64,000 nt of DNA from Odoribacter sp. UBA944. GTDB taxonomy: Bacteria > Bacteroidota > Bacteroidia > Bacteroidales > Marinifilaceae. A program made the translations under genes and the position numbers. The DNA lies in assembly GCA_002293375.1 (NCBI GenBank), contig DBDA01000017.1, positions 1-64,000 of the forward strand, given 5' to 3'. The notes under the pieces were generated by a model. It did not search any database. It saw only the letters and a program-made list of their open reading frames with translations, and was not told the origin of the DNA. Shown here one piece after another: positions 1-7,383 of the stretch; positions within the stretch are counted from its first letter, which is position 1, and the number at the start of each line of letters is the position of its first letter.

Positions 1-207
1 GTCCAGCCGGATGCCCAGCAGGTAAGACAACATCCACCCGAAGGAGGTATAATATAAATCCGCCTTTCCGCTCTTATCCTGAAAGGCGTGCTCCTCCGTC
101 CGCTGCGACTCCACAAAGCAAGTAATCCTGCGAAGCGCTTCCGCCCCTATTTGCTCCTTCCCCTTTTGCAGGGTGTTGAATAATTTTGCCGAAAGGGTAT
201 GTTTCAT
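1..207 (-). CDS. Terpenoid-cyclase / prenyltransferase-repeat protein, N-terminal fragment
   Basis: Only the first 69 residues lie in the window; the gene runs off the left edge. It starts with ATG directly against the stop of the preceding membrane-protein gene. Residues about 30-69 contain a stretch reading FVESQRTEEHAF, then GKADLYYTSFGW, which resembles the repeat unit of the alpha-alpha toroid shared by squalene/terpene cyclases and protein prenyltransferase beta subunits (recalled family pattern). It sits last in an operon with a polyprenyl synthase and a radical SAM enzyme, so an isoprenoid-cyclising role is a reasonable inference. The catalytic acid motif would lie outside the window, so cyclase activity cannot be tested here. 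Confidence 0.6.
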   Translation of the reverse strand, partial: MKHTLSAKLFNTLQKGKEQIGAEALRRITCFVESQRTEEHAFQDKSGKADLYYTSFGWMLSYLLGIRLD

Positions 208-525
208 CTATTGTTGTTTGTAGACTAGAAAAATAGCAAAGGGCAGAGCGACCAACAGATTTTCCGCTATTCGTATCTTCCGGTATTGCTTATTCCCAAA
301 ACACATTTTGAGGAAATCGTTCCGCCGGACCTCACTCAATTTTGCCGTAAAATAGAGGGCAACAACTACATACATATACGGAGCAAAGGTCGTTTTATAA
401 AACAAGTAGGTTGATAATCCGATGAAAACAAGGAACAAGAGCGAGTAACCAATGACCGGATGTACGCCGAAATCGGATAATTTCCGGTTGATTAGGGTGT
501 ATTGCAACTGAAAGTATGCTCTCAT
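208..525 (-). CDS. Small membrane protein of unknown function
   Basis: A 105-residue protein with two or three predicted hydrophobic segments (about residues 25-43, 47-62 and 89-101) separated by a basic stretch (RRNDFLKMCFGNKQYRKIR). It lies 4 bp after the stop of the polyprenyl-synthase fusion and abuts the cyclase-like gene, so it is almost certainly co-transcribed with both. I do not recognise the family. It could be a membrane anchor or subunit for the isoprenoid enzymes, or the remnant of a longer membrane protein, since the end directly after a membrane segment is abrupt. Confidence 0.6.
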   Translation of the reverse strand: MRAYFQLQYTLINRKLSDFGVHPVIGYSLLFLVFIGLSTYLFYKTTFAPYMYVVVALYFTAKLSEVRRNDFLKMCFGNKQYRKIRIAENLLVALPFAIFLVYKQQ

Positions 526-529
526 ATCT

Positions 530-2080
530 TTAATCGTATTGAGCGGAGGTTACCTTTTTTAGAATCCTCTGCGTGACACGGAAGAGCAGGCGTTTTAATT
601 CGATTTGGGTGATGTTTTGCAGGGTTTCTAATGCCTCTTTGTGGTATTGTGCGGCCAGTTGGCGTACTTGTTCCATAGCGTTGTCCCATTCTTTACCCTG
701 CGAAGAGATTTGTGCGATAGCGAGGTTGTCCGACGGGCTTTGTTGTTCGCATAGGGCAGCGTAGGGGGCAGTCGGCCGGGTGGCTTGCGGTCCGTCCGTA
801 TCGAAGTCCTCCAGGTCGTCTTGCAGTTGGTAGGCGATACCGATAGCCTCGGAATAGCGATGCAGGGTGGCTTGCAGTTCCGCATCGCCTCCGGCGCAGA
901 TCGCCCCCATCGTCAGCGCGACATCAAAGGCGGGAACGGTTTTGTTCCGGAAAATAGCTAAAACAAACGCCATCGTTACAGGCTGCGGACAGGTACTCCA
1001 TTCCAACTCCATTCCCTGCCCTTTGCAAAGGGCGATGTGTGCCTCGGCAGCAACTTTCAGCAACTCCGGTTTCCCACACTCCGCTAACAAGCGGTAGCCT
1101 TCTCCCAACAACAGGTCGCCTGCGTTAATGGCAACGGCATCTCCGTATGCAACGTATACGGTCGGTCTGCCGTAACGGGTGGCGTCCCGGTCTTCGATGT
1201 CGTCGTGGATAAGGGAGGCTTTGTGGAAGCACTCCACCGCCACAGCCGCCCGTTGTATCGTTGGGGGAATCTCTTTTTCGCCGGTGATAGTCAGGTAGAC
1301 GGATGCCAACAGGTAAGGGCGCCACCTTTTCCCGTCACCACCCAGCCACTCCTGCGCTACGGTGGAAGTTTGGTCGCCTGCAGGGGATAGCAGGGCGGAC
1401 AGCTTCTCCGGCGTAAACCAACCCTGTACGGTGGACTTCACGTAATCGTAATCCAACAGGTTCGCCTCTTTGCCCGATTGCCTGCCAATCAGGTAACGGA
1501 CGTATTCCTCGTCGACCTCTGTATCTTTACAACCCGCCCGGTTTAACGGTATAGCCAATCCGGGTACAGCGTGGTCGATGAGCAGGGGGAACGCCTTTTC
1601 GAGTGAATCCAGGCAACCGATCCCAATCACGGCATCCACCACCCGGTTTTCAATCAGCCCGATGACGGAGGTGAAGCCTTCCGCCACCATACTCATCATG
1701 CCCAAACTATCGGCATACTCCTGTAAATCCGGGATAGAGCAACGTCGACAACGGTGGCACAACAGCCCCAGGTCGTCGATTTCCGCTTCGCATTTTTCGG
1801 AATGGCTCAGGCATTTGGGCAGCAGCAGGAGGCGTTTGTCGTACGGAATGGAAGCCACCGTTTCGCGCCATGCGCAGTTGTGGATTTCCACCATGAGCCA
1901 CCCCTTGACGGACTCATCCAATCCCTGTTCCCGGACCAGCCTGTCGGCGAGACCGGCAAGATCATCCACGGACAAAGGCGGCACCCAAGTGAGCGCGCTT
2001 ACGAATCCCTCTATCAGGTTTCGCAGACGCTGCCGCTCTTGGTAAGGCTGCGGGACGGTGTATTGTTGCGGTGTATCCAT
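530..2080 (-). CDS. DUF116 / polyprenyl synthetase fusion protein
   Basis: A 516-residue fusion. Residues about 60-200 carry the cysteine-rich DUF116 pattern (LLLLPKCLSHSEKCEAE, then CHRCRRC and the later IGIGCLDSLEKAF). Residues about 260-510 are a trans-isoprenyl diphosphate synthase: first aspartate-rich motif HDDIEDRDATRYGRP, second motif QLQDDLEDFD. Both DDxxD motifs are intact, so chain elongation of isoprenyl diphosphates is likely. The ATG at 2080 overlaps the stop of the upstream yjbR-like gene (TAATG), which fixes the start; the open frame continues upstream to 2311 without support. DUF116 is otherwise a stand-alone domain of unknown role that I associate with iron-sulfur and radical SAM proteins, and a radical SAM enzyme lies upstream. 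A fused architecture suggests the two activities are coupled. Confidence 0.85.
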   Translation of the reverse strand: MDTPQQYTVPQPYQERQRLRNLIEGFVSALTWVPPLSVDDLAGLADRLVREQGLDESVKGWLMVEIHNCAWRETVASIPYDKRLLLLPKCLSHSEKCEAEIDDLGLLCHRCRRCSIPDLQEYADSLGMMSMVAEGFTSVIGLIENRVVDAVIGIGCLDSLEKAFPLLIDHAVPGLAIPLNRAGCKDTEVDEEYVRYLIGRQSGKEANLLDYDYVKSTVQGWFTPEKLSALLSPAGDQTSTVAQEWLGGDGKRWRPYLLASVYLTITGEKEIPPTIQRAAVAVECFHKASLIHDDIEDRDATRYGRPTVYVAYGDAVAINAGDLLLGEGYRLLAECGKPELLKVAAEAHIALCKGQGMELEWSTCPQPVTMAFVLAIFRNKTVPAFDVALTMGAICAGGDAELQATLHRYSEAIGIAYQLQDDLEDFDTDGPQATRPTAPYAALCEQQSPSDNLAIAQISSQGKEWDNAMEQVRQLAAQYHKEALETLQNITQIELKRLLFRVTQRILKKVTSAQYD

Positions 2081-2469
2081 TATTCTTTCATGCCGGGCTT
2101 TTGTTGCAATTCCCTGTACTCTTCCTGTTTCTTTTTGGGAAGTTTTTTTACGACCTCTTCCGCGGAATGTGCGATTAGTTCTACAATAAGCCTGTCGGGC
2201 ACATCTTTTTGAAGGTACACCGAATTCCACAAGAGGCTGTTGCCTGCATAATAGCCTTTTGTAATACCGTCGTATTTTTCTCTTAGCTCTATCGCTTTTT
2301 CGGGAGCGCATTTCATCACAACAAAATAGTCGTTCCCCTTGGGAGTTATGGAGAAATAGGCAAACATTTTGTTCATAATTTTATACACCATCACATCTTC
2401 TCCAAAAGGTGTGCATTCTTCGGCATTTTTTATGGATAGGCAATGCTCCCTCAACTCTTCAATATTCAT
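2080..2469 (-). CDS. MmcQ/YjbR family protein
   Basis: A 129-residue protein matching the MmcQ/YjbR fold: N-terminal MNIEELREHCLSIKNAEE, central FAYFSITPKGNDYFVVMKC and GITKGYYAGNSLLWNSVYL, then a lysine-rich tail. The family has a CyaY-like DNA-binding fold with no firmly assigned function. Its stop overlaps the start of the polyprenyl-synthase fusion (TAATG), so the two are translationally coupled. Upstream lies a broken DUF1016 gene, which suggests this gene is older in the operon than the inserted debris. A functional link to the isoprenoid enzymes is not evident. Confidence 0.8.
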   Translation of the reverse strand: MNIEELREHCLSIKNAEECTPFGEDVMVYKIMNKMFAYFSITPKGNDYFVVMKCAPEKAIELREKYDGITKGYYAGNSLLWNSVYLQKDVPDRLIVELIAHSAEEVVKKLPKKKQEEYRELQQKPGMKE

Positions 2470-2475
2470 CTGTTC

Positions 2476-2947
2476 TTAAGTTTTATGATGGCTGTAATAT
2501 CCGCTTTTTATATGACGTTCCAACAGACGCAAACTCCATTTTGTTTTGATGCTTCTTTGATATAATACGCTCTTTCTGCCTGATTTTCAAGGCGCATAAT
2601 CATGCGTATGTTTGTCCAACTGAGATTCGCTACGCAGTGCGTAGCGAATGGGTCGAAAGCAGGGAAAACCAAATAGAATTGTCTGATATTTTTTAAATTC
2701 GCTTCTGAAAATCCTTTACCGAGCGTGTCGGACAGATAACGTGAAAGATTTGTAATGAGATTATCACCATAGCCTGCGCGGTTTTGCCCGTGCTGCTCCT
2801 CTTCTACGATTCGCTTCCCGATTTGCCAATAGGTAGTGACCATTATGGTATTGACCGTTTGGTAGGCGGTGTTTCGTGCCCGCTGTAATAGGTCGCGATT
2901 TCGCTGTAAAACTTCTGGGCGGTTTCTAATATTTCGTTGGAATTCAT
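2476..2947 (-). pseudogene. DUF1016 (YhcG/PDDEXK-type) N-terminal domain remnant, two frameshifts
   Basis: Three overlapping frames together rebuild the start of a DUF1016 protein: MNSNEILETAQKFYSEIATY in the first, TTYWQIGKRIVEEEQHGQ, then GKGFSEANLKNIRQFYLVFP and LSWTNIRMIMRLENQAERAY in the second, and WSLRLLERHIKSGYYS in the third. Shifts fall near 2870 and near 2550. The C-terminal nuclease domain is absent, since family members are about 350 residues long and this ends in a stop at 2476-2478, 7 bp before the yjbR-like start. It is a decayed fragment inside an otherwise tight operon. A perfect 11-bp inverted repeat lies inside it. Confidence 0.75.
2625..2649. repeat. Perfect palindromic hairpin inside the DUF1016 remnant
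   Basis: Two 11-nt arms (ATTCGCTACGC and its reverse complement) are separated by the three bases AGT. It falls between the conserved FYLVFP and LSWTN segments of the broken gene, and its translation (ATHCVAN) could still be an ordinary linker. It may be a small palindromic insertion or simply a codon-level coincidence. Confidence 0.6.
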
Positions 2948-2999
2948 ATTGTTATTTTCCTTTGAAAGGTCCATATCTTGAGAACAGTATATTTGTAGT

Positions 3000-4217
3000 T
3001 TACCCGTAAGCGCCGAAGCCGAAAAAATACCTTTTTTTGACGAAGCGGTACAGGGGATTGGCTTCGGGAATCTCCTCTCCCGGCAGGTTGTGCCCGGCAA
3101 GCGGAACCATTTTTTTATACTCCTCCAACACGGTTTGGCGACTGGTCGTGTCGATAGCCCCGTGTTTTTCCAGAAAGGCCGTTAATTTTTGCGGGTCTTC
3201 CAACAGGATACACCCGCGCGAACTTTCGGCGGCCATTTCCCGAAAATCGGCCAAAAAGTCCGATTTTTCAAACAGCTCCGCCAGATTGGAACCTTCCGCA
3301 TTGAGAAAATCCTTAGCCATCTGAATGGGAGGGCAAAATTCCAACGCTCCCGACGGGGAGATGTGGTGGCTCATGCCGGTGGCCCCCGGACAGAGCGCCT
3401 TCCCCTTATCGTCCCAATAGGTTTCGATGATAAACAGGGGAGCGTCTTTCCGTTGTTCGGAAACAAAGCGGCGGAAGGAGAGTACCTCCTCCTTGCTCAG
3501 GGCGTTTGCGGTGTTGGGGTCGGCCCCTACCGGCCGGTAGATATAGTACCACAGATAGTGCGCCCCCTCTTTGGCAATTAGTTCGATGTACTTTCTGTTG
3601 ACCAAATCGTTGTAGTTGCTTTTGCAGATGCTTGCTGCAGCCCCGAATATCAGTTTCGCTTTCCGGCAGGCGCGAACGCCGGCCAACGTCCGCTGAAAAA
3701 CATCGCTTCCGTGTCGACGGGCGTCGCTCTCTTCCTGTAGCCCTTCGATGCTAATCAGGGGGGTGACATTGCCCATTTTTTTCAGGCGCATCGCCACCTC
3801 TTCCGTCAACAAAATACCGTTGGTAAACAATTGGAAGTAGCAATCGGAGTGCTTTTCCAGCACATCCAACAGCCCTTTATACATCAAAGGCTCACCGCCC
3901 AAAATGCCGAAAAAATAAGAGCCTTTGGCTTTGCTGCCGGCAATAATCCCGTCCAACTGTTTGGGCGAGAGGGATTTCTTCCCGCCACCGGACACCCAGC
4001 AGCCGCTGCAGGCCAAATTGCAATTTTCCGTTACGGAGACCATTACGAAGGCGGGGAAAAAGGGCTTTCCTTTAGCCTGCCTTTTTTCAAACCGGCGGAT
4101 GTTGCGCATGCTTTTCCAGCCGAAGTTGTACATAAACTTCCAGACAATCCGAGGAGAACACTCCCTGAGAAGCCGGAAGGCCGCTTTGGCGTTGGCTGCG
4201 TATTCCCTGAGTGTCAT
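3000..4217 (-). CDS. Radical SAM protein
   Basis: A 405-residue radical SAM enzyme. The SAM-cluster motif CNLACSGC (C-x3-C-x2-C) is near residue 66, followed by the glycine-rich LGGEPL motif near residue 106 and ISIEGLQEESDARRHG, typical of the TIM-barrel core. A C-terminal region (residues 260-330) holds further cysteines (ALCPGATG, LEFCPP), reminiscent of the SPASM/twitch type of extension. Its ATG overlaps the stop of the upstream 4Fe-4S gene (ATGA), so the pair is translationally coupled. Substrate is unknown. Given the downstream polyprenyl synthase and cyclase-like protein, a radical modification of an isoprenoid, as HpnH does for hopanoids, is a plausible inference but not shown by sequence. 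Confidence 0.85.
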   Translation of the reverse strand: MTLREYAANAKAAFRLLRECSPRIVWKFMYNFGWKSMRNIRRFEKRQAKGKPFFPAFVMVSVTENCNLACSGCWVSGGGKKSLSPKQLDGIIAGSKAKGSYFFGILGGEPLMYKGLLDVLEKHSDCYFQLFTNGILLTEEVAMRLKKMGNVTPLISIEGLQEESDARRHGSDVFQRTLAGVRACRKAKLIFGAAASICKSNYNDLVNRKYIELIAKEGAHYLWYYIYRPVGADPNTANALSKEEVLSFRRFVSEQRKDAPLFIIETYWDDKGKALCPGATGMSHHISPSGALEFCPPIQMAKDFLNAEGSNLAELFEKSDFLADFREMAAESSRGCILLEDPQKLTAFLEKHGAIDTTSRQTVLEEYKKMVPLAGHNLPGEEIPEANPLYRFVKKRYFFGFGAYG

Positions 4218-4927
4218 TCGCCCTCCTTTTTAAGTAGGGAAATACCGGCCCTCCGCTGTTGCAGGCGCATTTGCAAGCGTTCCCGGTACATCTTGTCCAT
4301 CTTGCCGGGAGTGAAAGTCTCTTCAAGCGCCGTCCCTCCGTTGATGGGCGATTTTTCGTACTTGGGAAAGATGATAGCGCGGCTTGGACACATACGGGCG
4401 CAAGCCGGACAACTGTTTTTGCAATTCTGCGGTTGTGTCACCTTCACCCGCTTATTCTCCACGGTATAGACCCCAAACAGACAGAAGTCGTGGCATTTGC
4501 CGCACTCCACGCACCTTGTTTTGTCCAACACGGGATACCAGGCGTCTGTTCCGTTCTCTGCGGGAAATGCTGCAATCTCTTGCCGGAAGCGCTCTGTCTC
4601 TGCGGCGTCCCGCGTGTCCGAATAAGAGATTCCCAACCGGGCAAGTACCTCCTCCCGGCTATTACTGCGCAAATCTTCCACCTGACGGGCTTCCTGTCCC
4701 GCCCACTCCAAAAGCGAATGCACCGCCCGCGGGTGGCAGGCAAAAATCACCCCGGCAGCCATCTTCGGCAATTCCGGCGACGCTTCCATCACCTGCCGGC
4801 ACAAATCAGCTACCAGCACCACCTCATACCCCTCATTCTTCAACGCAGCCGCCATTTCGGCCACCTTCCCTTTATCCGTCCATGCCCGTGAAGCACAGGC
4901 GCAGACCGTTACCCGCTTGTTTTGCAT
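4214..4927 (-). CDS. 4Fe-4S binding protein with N-terminal Rossmann-like domain
   Basis: A 237-residue protein. Residues 1-75 (RVTVCACASRAW, GYEVVLVADLC, GVIFACHPRA) look like a small alpha/beta domain with cysteines. Residues 145-205 hold two ferredoxin-like cysteine clusters (CVECGKCHDFC and CKNSCPACARMCPS). The start at 4927 (MQNKRVTVC) is preferred over upstream in-frame ATGs, which would add a lysine/phenylalanine-rich segment unlike the rest. It is first in the minus-strand operon and its stop overlaps the radical SAM start. A role as electron donor or partner for the radical SAM enzyme is likely. Confidence 0.8.
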   Translation of the reverse strand: MQNKRVTVCACASRAWTDKGKVAEMAAALKNEGYEVVLVADLCRQVMEASPELPKMAAGVIFACHPRAVHSLLEWAGQEARQVEDLRSNSREEVLARLGISYSDTRDAAETERFRQEIAAFPAENGTDAWYPVLDKTRCVECGKCHDFCLFGVYTVENKRVKVTQPQNCKNSCPACARMCPSRAIIFPKYEKSPINGGTALEETFTPGKMDKMYRERLQMRLQQRRAGISLLKKEGE

Positions 4928-5063
4928 TGTTGTTATTTTATGCTGTATAAATCTCTGTGACAATAGAATGGAATGTAAAATACTCCTCTTTCTACCTATA
5001 CAAAGATGCAAAAATATTTTGTGATCCTTTTCCTTTTTGCGAAAAAAGCCGAAAAGAACAAGA

Positions 5064-5095
5064 GTGAGAAATTTAAACAGATACTTAAATTTCAC
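5064..5095. repeat. Inverted repeat between the 4Fe-4S operon and radC
   Basis: The nonanucleotide GAAATTTAA (5068-5076) pairs with TTAAATTTC (5085-5093), and flanking GTG/CAC nearly extends the symmetry. It lies in the 233-bp divergent intergenic region, 66 bp before radC. Its left half belongs to the GAGAAATTTAAACAGA repeat seen again just after radC. Operator or hairpin are both possible. Confidence 0.5.
5066..5081 (+). repeat. 16-nt direct repeat, copy 1 (upstream of radC)
   Basis: GAGAAATTTAAACAGA occurs here and again at 5855-5870 over the radC stop codon, so the same 16-mer brackets radC. Both copies belong to a wider intergenic motif with core TTTAAACAGACTCT. Confidence 0.7.
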
Positions 5096-5160
5096 GTGTT
5101 GGTCATCCCCCTTCTCTTTTTGGGGCAGTTTGCTTAGATTGCAGGGAAAACAACCACGCT

Positions 5161-5856
5161 ATGGAGAATCAATATGTACCGATCCGAAACTGGGCGGAAG
5201 ACGAAAAACCCCGGGAAAAATTGCAGAAAAAAGGGATCTCGACCCTTTCTACAAGCGAATTATTGGCCATCCTGTTACGCTCCGGCGTTCATGGGGAGTC
5301 TGCGCTGGCCTTGTCCCGCCGGATCCTGAAGGACTGCGGGAATCGCTTGACGGAGCTTGCCCGCTGGGATGTGGGAGAGATGATGAAGCGGTACCATGGC
5401 GTAGGGCTTGCCAAAGCAGCTTCTTTGGTGGTAGCCATGGAGTTGGGAAGGAGGCGGGCAGTGGAAACATCTGAGATTCTTTCCATCCATTCCAGTTCGC
5501 AACTCTTCGAATACATGGCGCCCTGGTTGCAGGACTTGGAATACGAAGAGTTTTGGGTGGTTTTTCTAAACCGTGGCAATCGGATTTTGGGGTACGAAAA
5601 ACTCTTTACGGGAGGGATGTCGGGAACAGTGGTCGATGTGCGTATCGTGTTCAGGCGGGCCTTGGAGATGAAATGCAGCGCCATCATTGTCCTGCACAAC
5701 CACCCGAGCGGCACCCTGTACCCGAGCGAGTATGACAAGCAGGTTACCACCCGGATCAAAGAGGGAGGAAAATTGCTGGATATCAATTTGTACGATCATA
5801 TTATCGTGGGCGGTGTCTCCTACTTCAGTTTCTTAGACGAAGGCCTGTTGTTCTGA
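5161..5856 (+). CDS. radC: RadC family JAB-domain protein
   Basis: A 231-residue RadC homologue of normal length. It has the N-terminal helix-hairpin-helix-like region (LSTSELLAILLRSG and KRYHGVGLAKAASLVVAMELGRR) and a C-terminal JAB/MPN metalloprotease-like domain with the metal site HNHPSGTLYPSEYD near residues 179-192. The historical link to DNA repair is not secure; the biochemical role of RadC is unresolved. It is a single gene with its own upstream region and is bracketed by 16-nt direct repeats. Confidence 0.92.
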   Translation: MENQYVPIRNWAEDEKPREKLQKKGISTLSTSELLAILLRSGVHGESALALSRRILKDCGNRLTELARWDVGEMMKRYHGVGLAKAASLVVAMELGRRRAVETSEILSIHSSSQLFEYMAPWLQDLEYEEFWVVFLNRGNRILGYEKLFTGGMSGTVVDVRIVFRRALEMKCSAIIVLHNHPSGTLYPSEYDKQVTTRIKEGGKLLDINLYDHIIVGGVSYFSFLDEGLLF

Positions 5857-5874
5857 GAAATTTAAACAGACTCT
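5855..5874 (+). repeat. TTTAAACAGACTCT-type intergenic motif (also direct repeat copy 2)
   Basis: GAGAAATTTAAACAGA repeats the copy at 5066 and continues into CTCT. The core AACAGACTCT is found again at 6792-6801, 10163-10172 and 12122-12131. Function is unknown; see the finding on this family. Confidence 0.65.
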
Positions 5875-5934
5875 GAATGCCGGTTTTGTTTCAGAAATGG
5901 ACAATCAGATGACAACAGGTGTCAAAATAAGTAC

Positions 5935-5942
5935 TATATTTG
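5935..5942 (+). promoter_or_regulatory. Putative -7 element for the FISUMP gene
   Basis: TATATTTG matches the Bacteroidota -7 consensus TAnnTTTG. It lies 80 bp before the ATG at 6022 in an otherwise empty intergenic stretch. No convincing -33 TTTG is visible at the usual spacing, so support is moderate. Confidence 0.4.
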
Positions 5943-6021
5943 CACAAAAGACACAGGTATCAGAGGGACAATTAAAGGATTTTGTGTAAAAGTCGGCAAA
6001 ACAGAAGAAAATTCTTAATTT

Positions 6022-6654
6022 ATGAGAAAGAAGCCAGCGCATAAAACAAGATTAGTGCATACGGCCGGTAATAAAACAGTTACCCGCACCGTACCTGTGG
6101 AAGGGAGTGCCGCCGCCGGTGTGCTTATCAATGGCGTGACATGGGCGACGTGTAATGTGGATGCTCCGGGTACCTTTGCTGCCAGCCCCGAATCTGCCGG
6201 AATGTTCTATCAGTGGAACAGAAAACTTGGCTGGAGCAGCACAGACCCCAGAATAGCCAGTGACGGTAGCAAAACGTGGGACAACAGCGACATTTTCGGC
6301 GACAATTGGAGCGCAGTCAACGACCCGAGCCCTTCCGGTTGGCGGGTGCCGACATTCGATGATTTTACAAAATTGTTGGACGAAGACAAAGTCACCAATG
6401 TATGGACCAAGCAGCATGGCGTATTCGGAAGGAAATTTACAGACAATGTTAGCGGTGCTTCCATTTTTCTTCCTGCTGCCGGTATCCGCTGTGGTGACGG
6501 TTCGCTCGACCTCGCAGGCAGCCAAGGGGACTACTGGTCCGCTTCGTCCTATTTTGACGATGCTTGGCTCCTGTACTTCTATAGTCGCTATGTCAGTGAG
6601 GACAGCTATGACCGCGGCTATGGCCATTCCCTCCGCTGTGTCCGCGCCGAATAA
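6022..6654 (+). CDS. FISUMP-type (C-type-lectin-like) protein
   Basis: A 210-residue protein. From residue 35 it follows the pattern of the 'Fibrobacter succinogenes major paralogous domain' (TIGR02145 type): GVTWATCNVDAPGTF, MFYQWNRKLGW, DPSPSGWRVPTFDDFTKLL, LPAAGIRCGDGSL, GDYWSASSYFDDAWLLYFYS and the terminal GHSLRCVRAE. This fold resembles the C-type-lectin/formylglycine-generating-enzyme family used for binding at the cell surface. There is no lipoprotein signal and only a basic N-terminus, so localisation is unclear. The C-terminal YWSAS...RCVR block is also the segment diversified in retroelement target proteins, but no reverse transcriptase or template repeat is nearby. A strong terminator follows. 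Confidence 0.8.
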   Translation: MRKKPAHKTRLVHTAGNKTVTRTVPVEGSAAAGVLINGVTWATCNVDAPGTFAASPESAGMFYQWNRKLGWSSTDPRIASDGSKTWDNSDIFGDNWSAVNDPSPSGWRVPTFDDFTKLLDEDKVTNVWTKQHGVFGRKFTDNVSGASIFLPAAGIRCGDGSLDLAGSQGDYWSASSYFDDAWLLYFYSRYVSEDSYDRGYGHSLRCVRAE

Positions 6655-6684
6655 ACAAAGAGCGGTCGATTCATTTGATCGTTT

Positions 6685-6716
6685 GAAGGTATCCTCTTTT
6701 GGGATACCTTCTTTTT
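6685..6716 (+). terminator. Rho-independent terminator after the FISUMP gene
   Basis: A perfect 10-bp stem (GAAGGTATCC / GGATACCTTC) with a 7-nt loop is followed by TTTTTG. It lies 30 bp after the stop and separates this gene from the grpE promoter. Confidence 0.85.
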
Positions 6717-6752
6717 GTTTCCGGCCTTCGCCCCGTGTCATCCTGTCCTCTT

Positions 6753-6784
6753 TTTGGGATTGGCAAAGATTTTGCTTAATTTTG
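6753..6784 (+). promoter_or_regulatory. Promoter of grpE-dnaJ
   Basis: TTTG at 6753-6756 and TAATTTTG at 6777-6784 with a 20-bp spacer match the Bacteroidota sigma-ABfr consensus (-33 TTTG, -7 TAnnTTTG). The predicted start of transcription falls at about 6790, inside a copy of the TTTAAACAGACTCT motif. No CIRCE-type inverted repeat was seen. Confidence 0.75.
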
Positions 6785-6787
6785 CCG

Positions 6788-6801
6788 GGTTAAACAGACT
6801 C
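6788..6801 (+). repeat. TTTAAACAGACTCT-type motif at the grpE transcription start
   Basis: GGTTAAACAGACTCT sits immediately after the -7 box of the grpE promoter, so it would form the first bases of the transcript. It is one of four copies of this motif in 6.3 kb. Confidence 0.6.
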
Positions 6802-6827
6802 TATAAGGGAACTAAACAGTAAAAAAT

Positions 6828-7352
6828 ATGGCAAAAGAGAAAGATTTACCGGAAGAGATGGAAAATGCAGAGATGCTGGACGAAAGGACGGACCGGGAGG
6901 AAGGAATACCTGAGCAATTGGACCAGAAATTAGCAGCGGCAAACGACAAATACCTTCGACTCTCGGCTGAATTTGACAACTATCGGAAACGGACGCTGAA
7001 AGAGCGGATGGAGTTGACCAAAACGGCCGGCGAACAGATTCTATCGGGCATTCTTCCGGTAGTAGATAACTTTGAAAGAGCCTTGGACAGCATAAAGAAA
7101 ACCGACGATATACAGGCCATTCGGGAAGGCGTCGAACTGATCTACGCCTCTTTTCGGGATTTTCTGGCACAGAATGGTGTAAAGGAGATCCGGTGCGATC
7201 AGGCGGAATTCGATACCGACTTTCACGAAGCGGTAACAAAAATCCCGGCCCCTTCCAAAGAGTTAAAGGGAAAAGTAGTGGATTGCATTCAAAAAGGATA
7301 CCTATTGAATGATAAAGTGATGCGATTTGCCAAAGTAGTGGTGGGCGAATAG
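6828..7352 (+). CDS. grpE: Nucleotide exchange factor GrpE
   Basis: A 174-residue GrpE: an acidic N-terminus, a long coiled-coil region (residues 28-75, containing [18 protein letters not shown]), then the beta domain with the conserved FDPNxHEA-type segment here reading [11 protein letters not shown], and the C-terminal [23 protein letters not shown] signature. It releases ADP from DnaK and is followed 31 bp later by dnaJ, while dnaK lies elsewhere. A consensus promoter precedes it. Confidence 0.96.
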   Translation: MAKEKDLPEEMENAEMLDERTDREEGIPEQLDQKLAAANDKYLRLSAEFDNYRKRTLKERMELTKTAGEQILSGILPVVDNFERALDSIKKTDDIQAIREGVELIYASFRDFLAQNGVKEIRCDQAEFDTDFHEAVTKIPAPSKELKGKVVDCIQKGYLLNDKVMRFAKVVVGE

Positions 7353-7383
7353 CAGAGAATGTGGTGGTTTTAAGGAAGAAAAG

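Noticed and set aside
2080..2311. N-terminal extension of the DUF116/polyprenyl synthase frame up to 2311
   Set aside because: It overlaps the yjbR-like gene and is highly basic and non-conserved; the TAATG junction at 2080 fits the true start.
6520..6654. Active diversity-generating retroelement target
   Set aside because: No reverse transcriptase, accessory protein or template repeat was seen within 64 kb, so it is only kept as a possibility in the findings.
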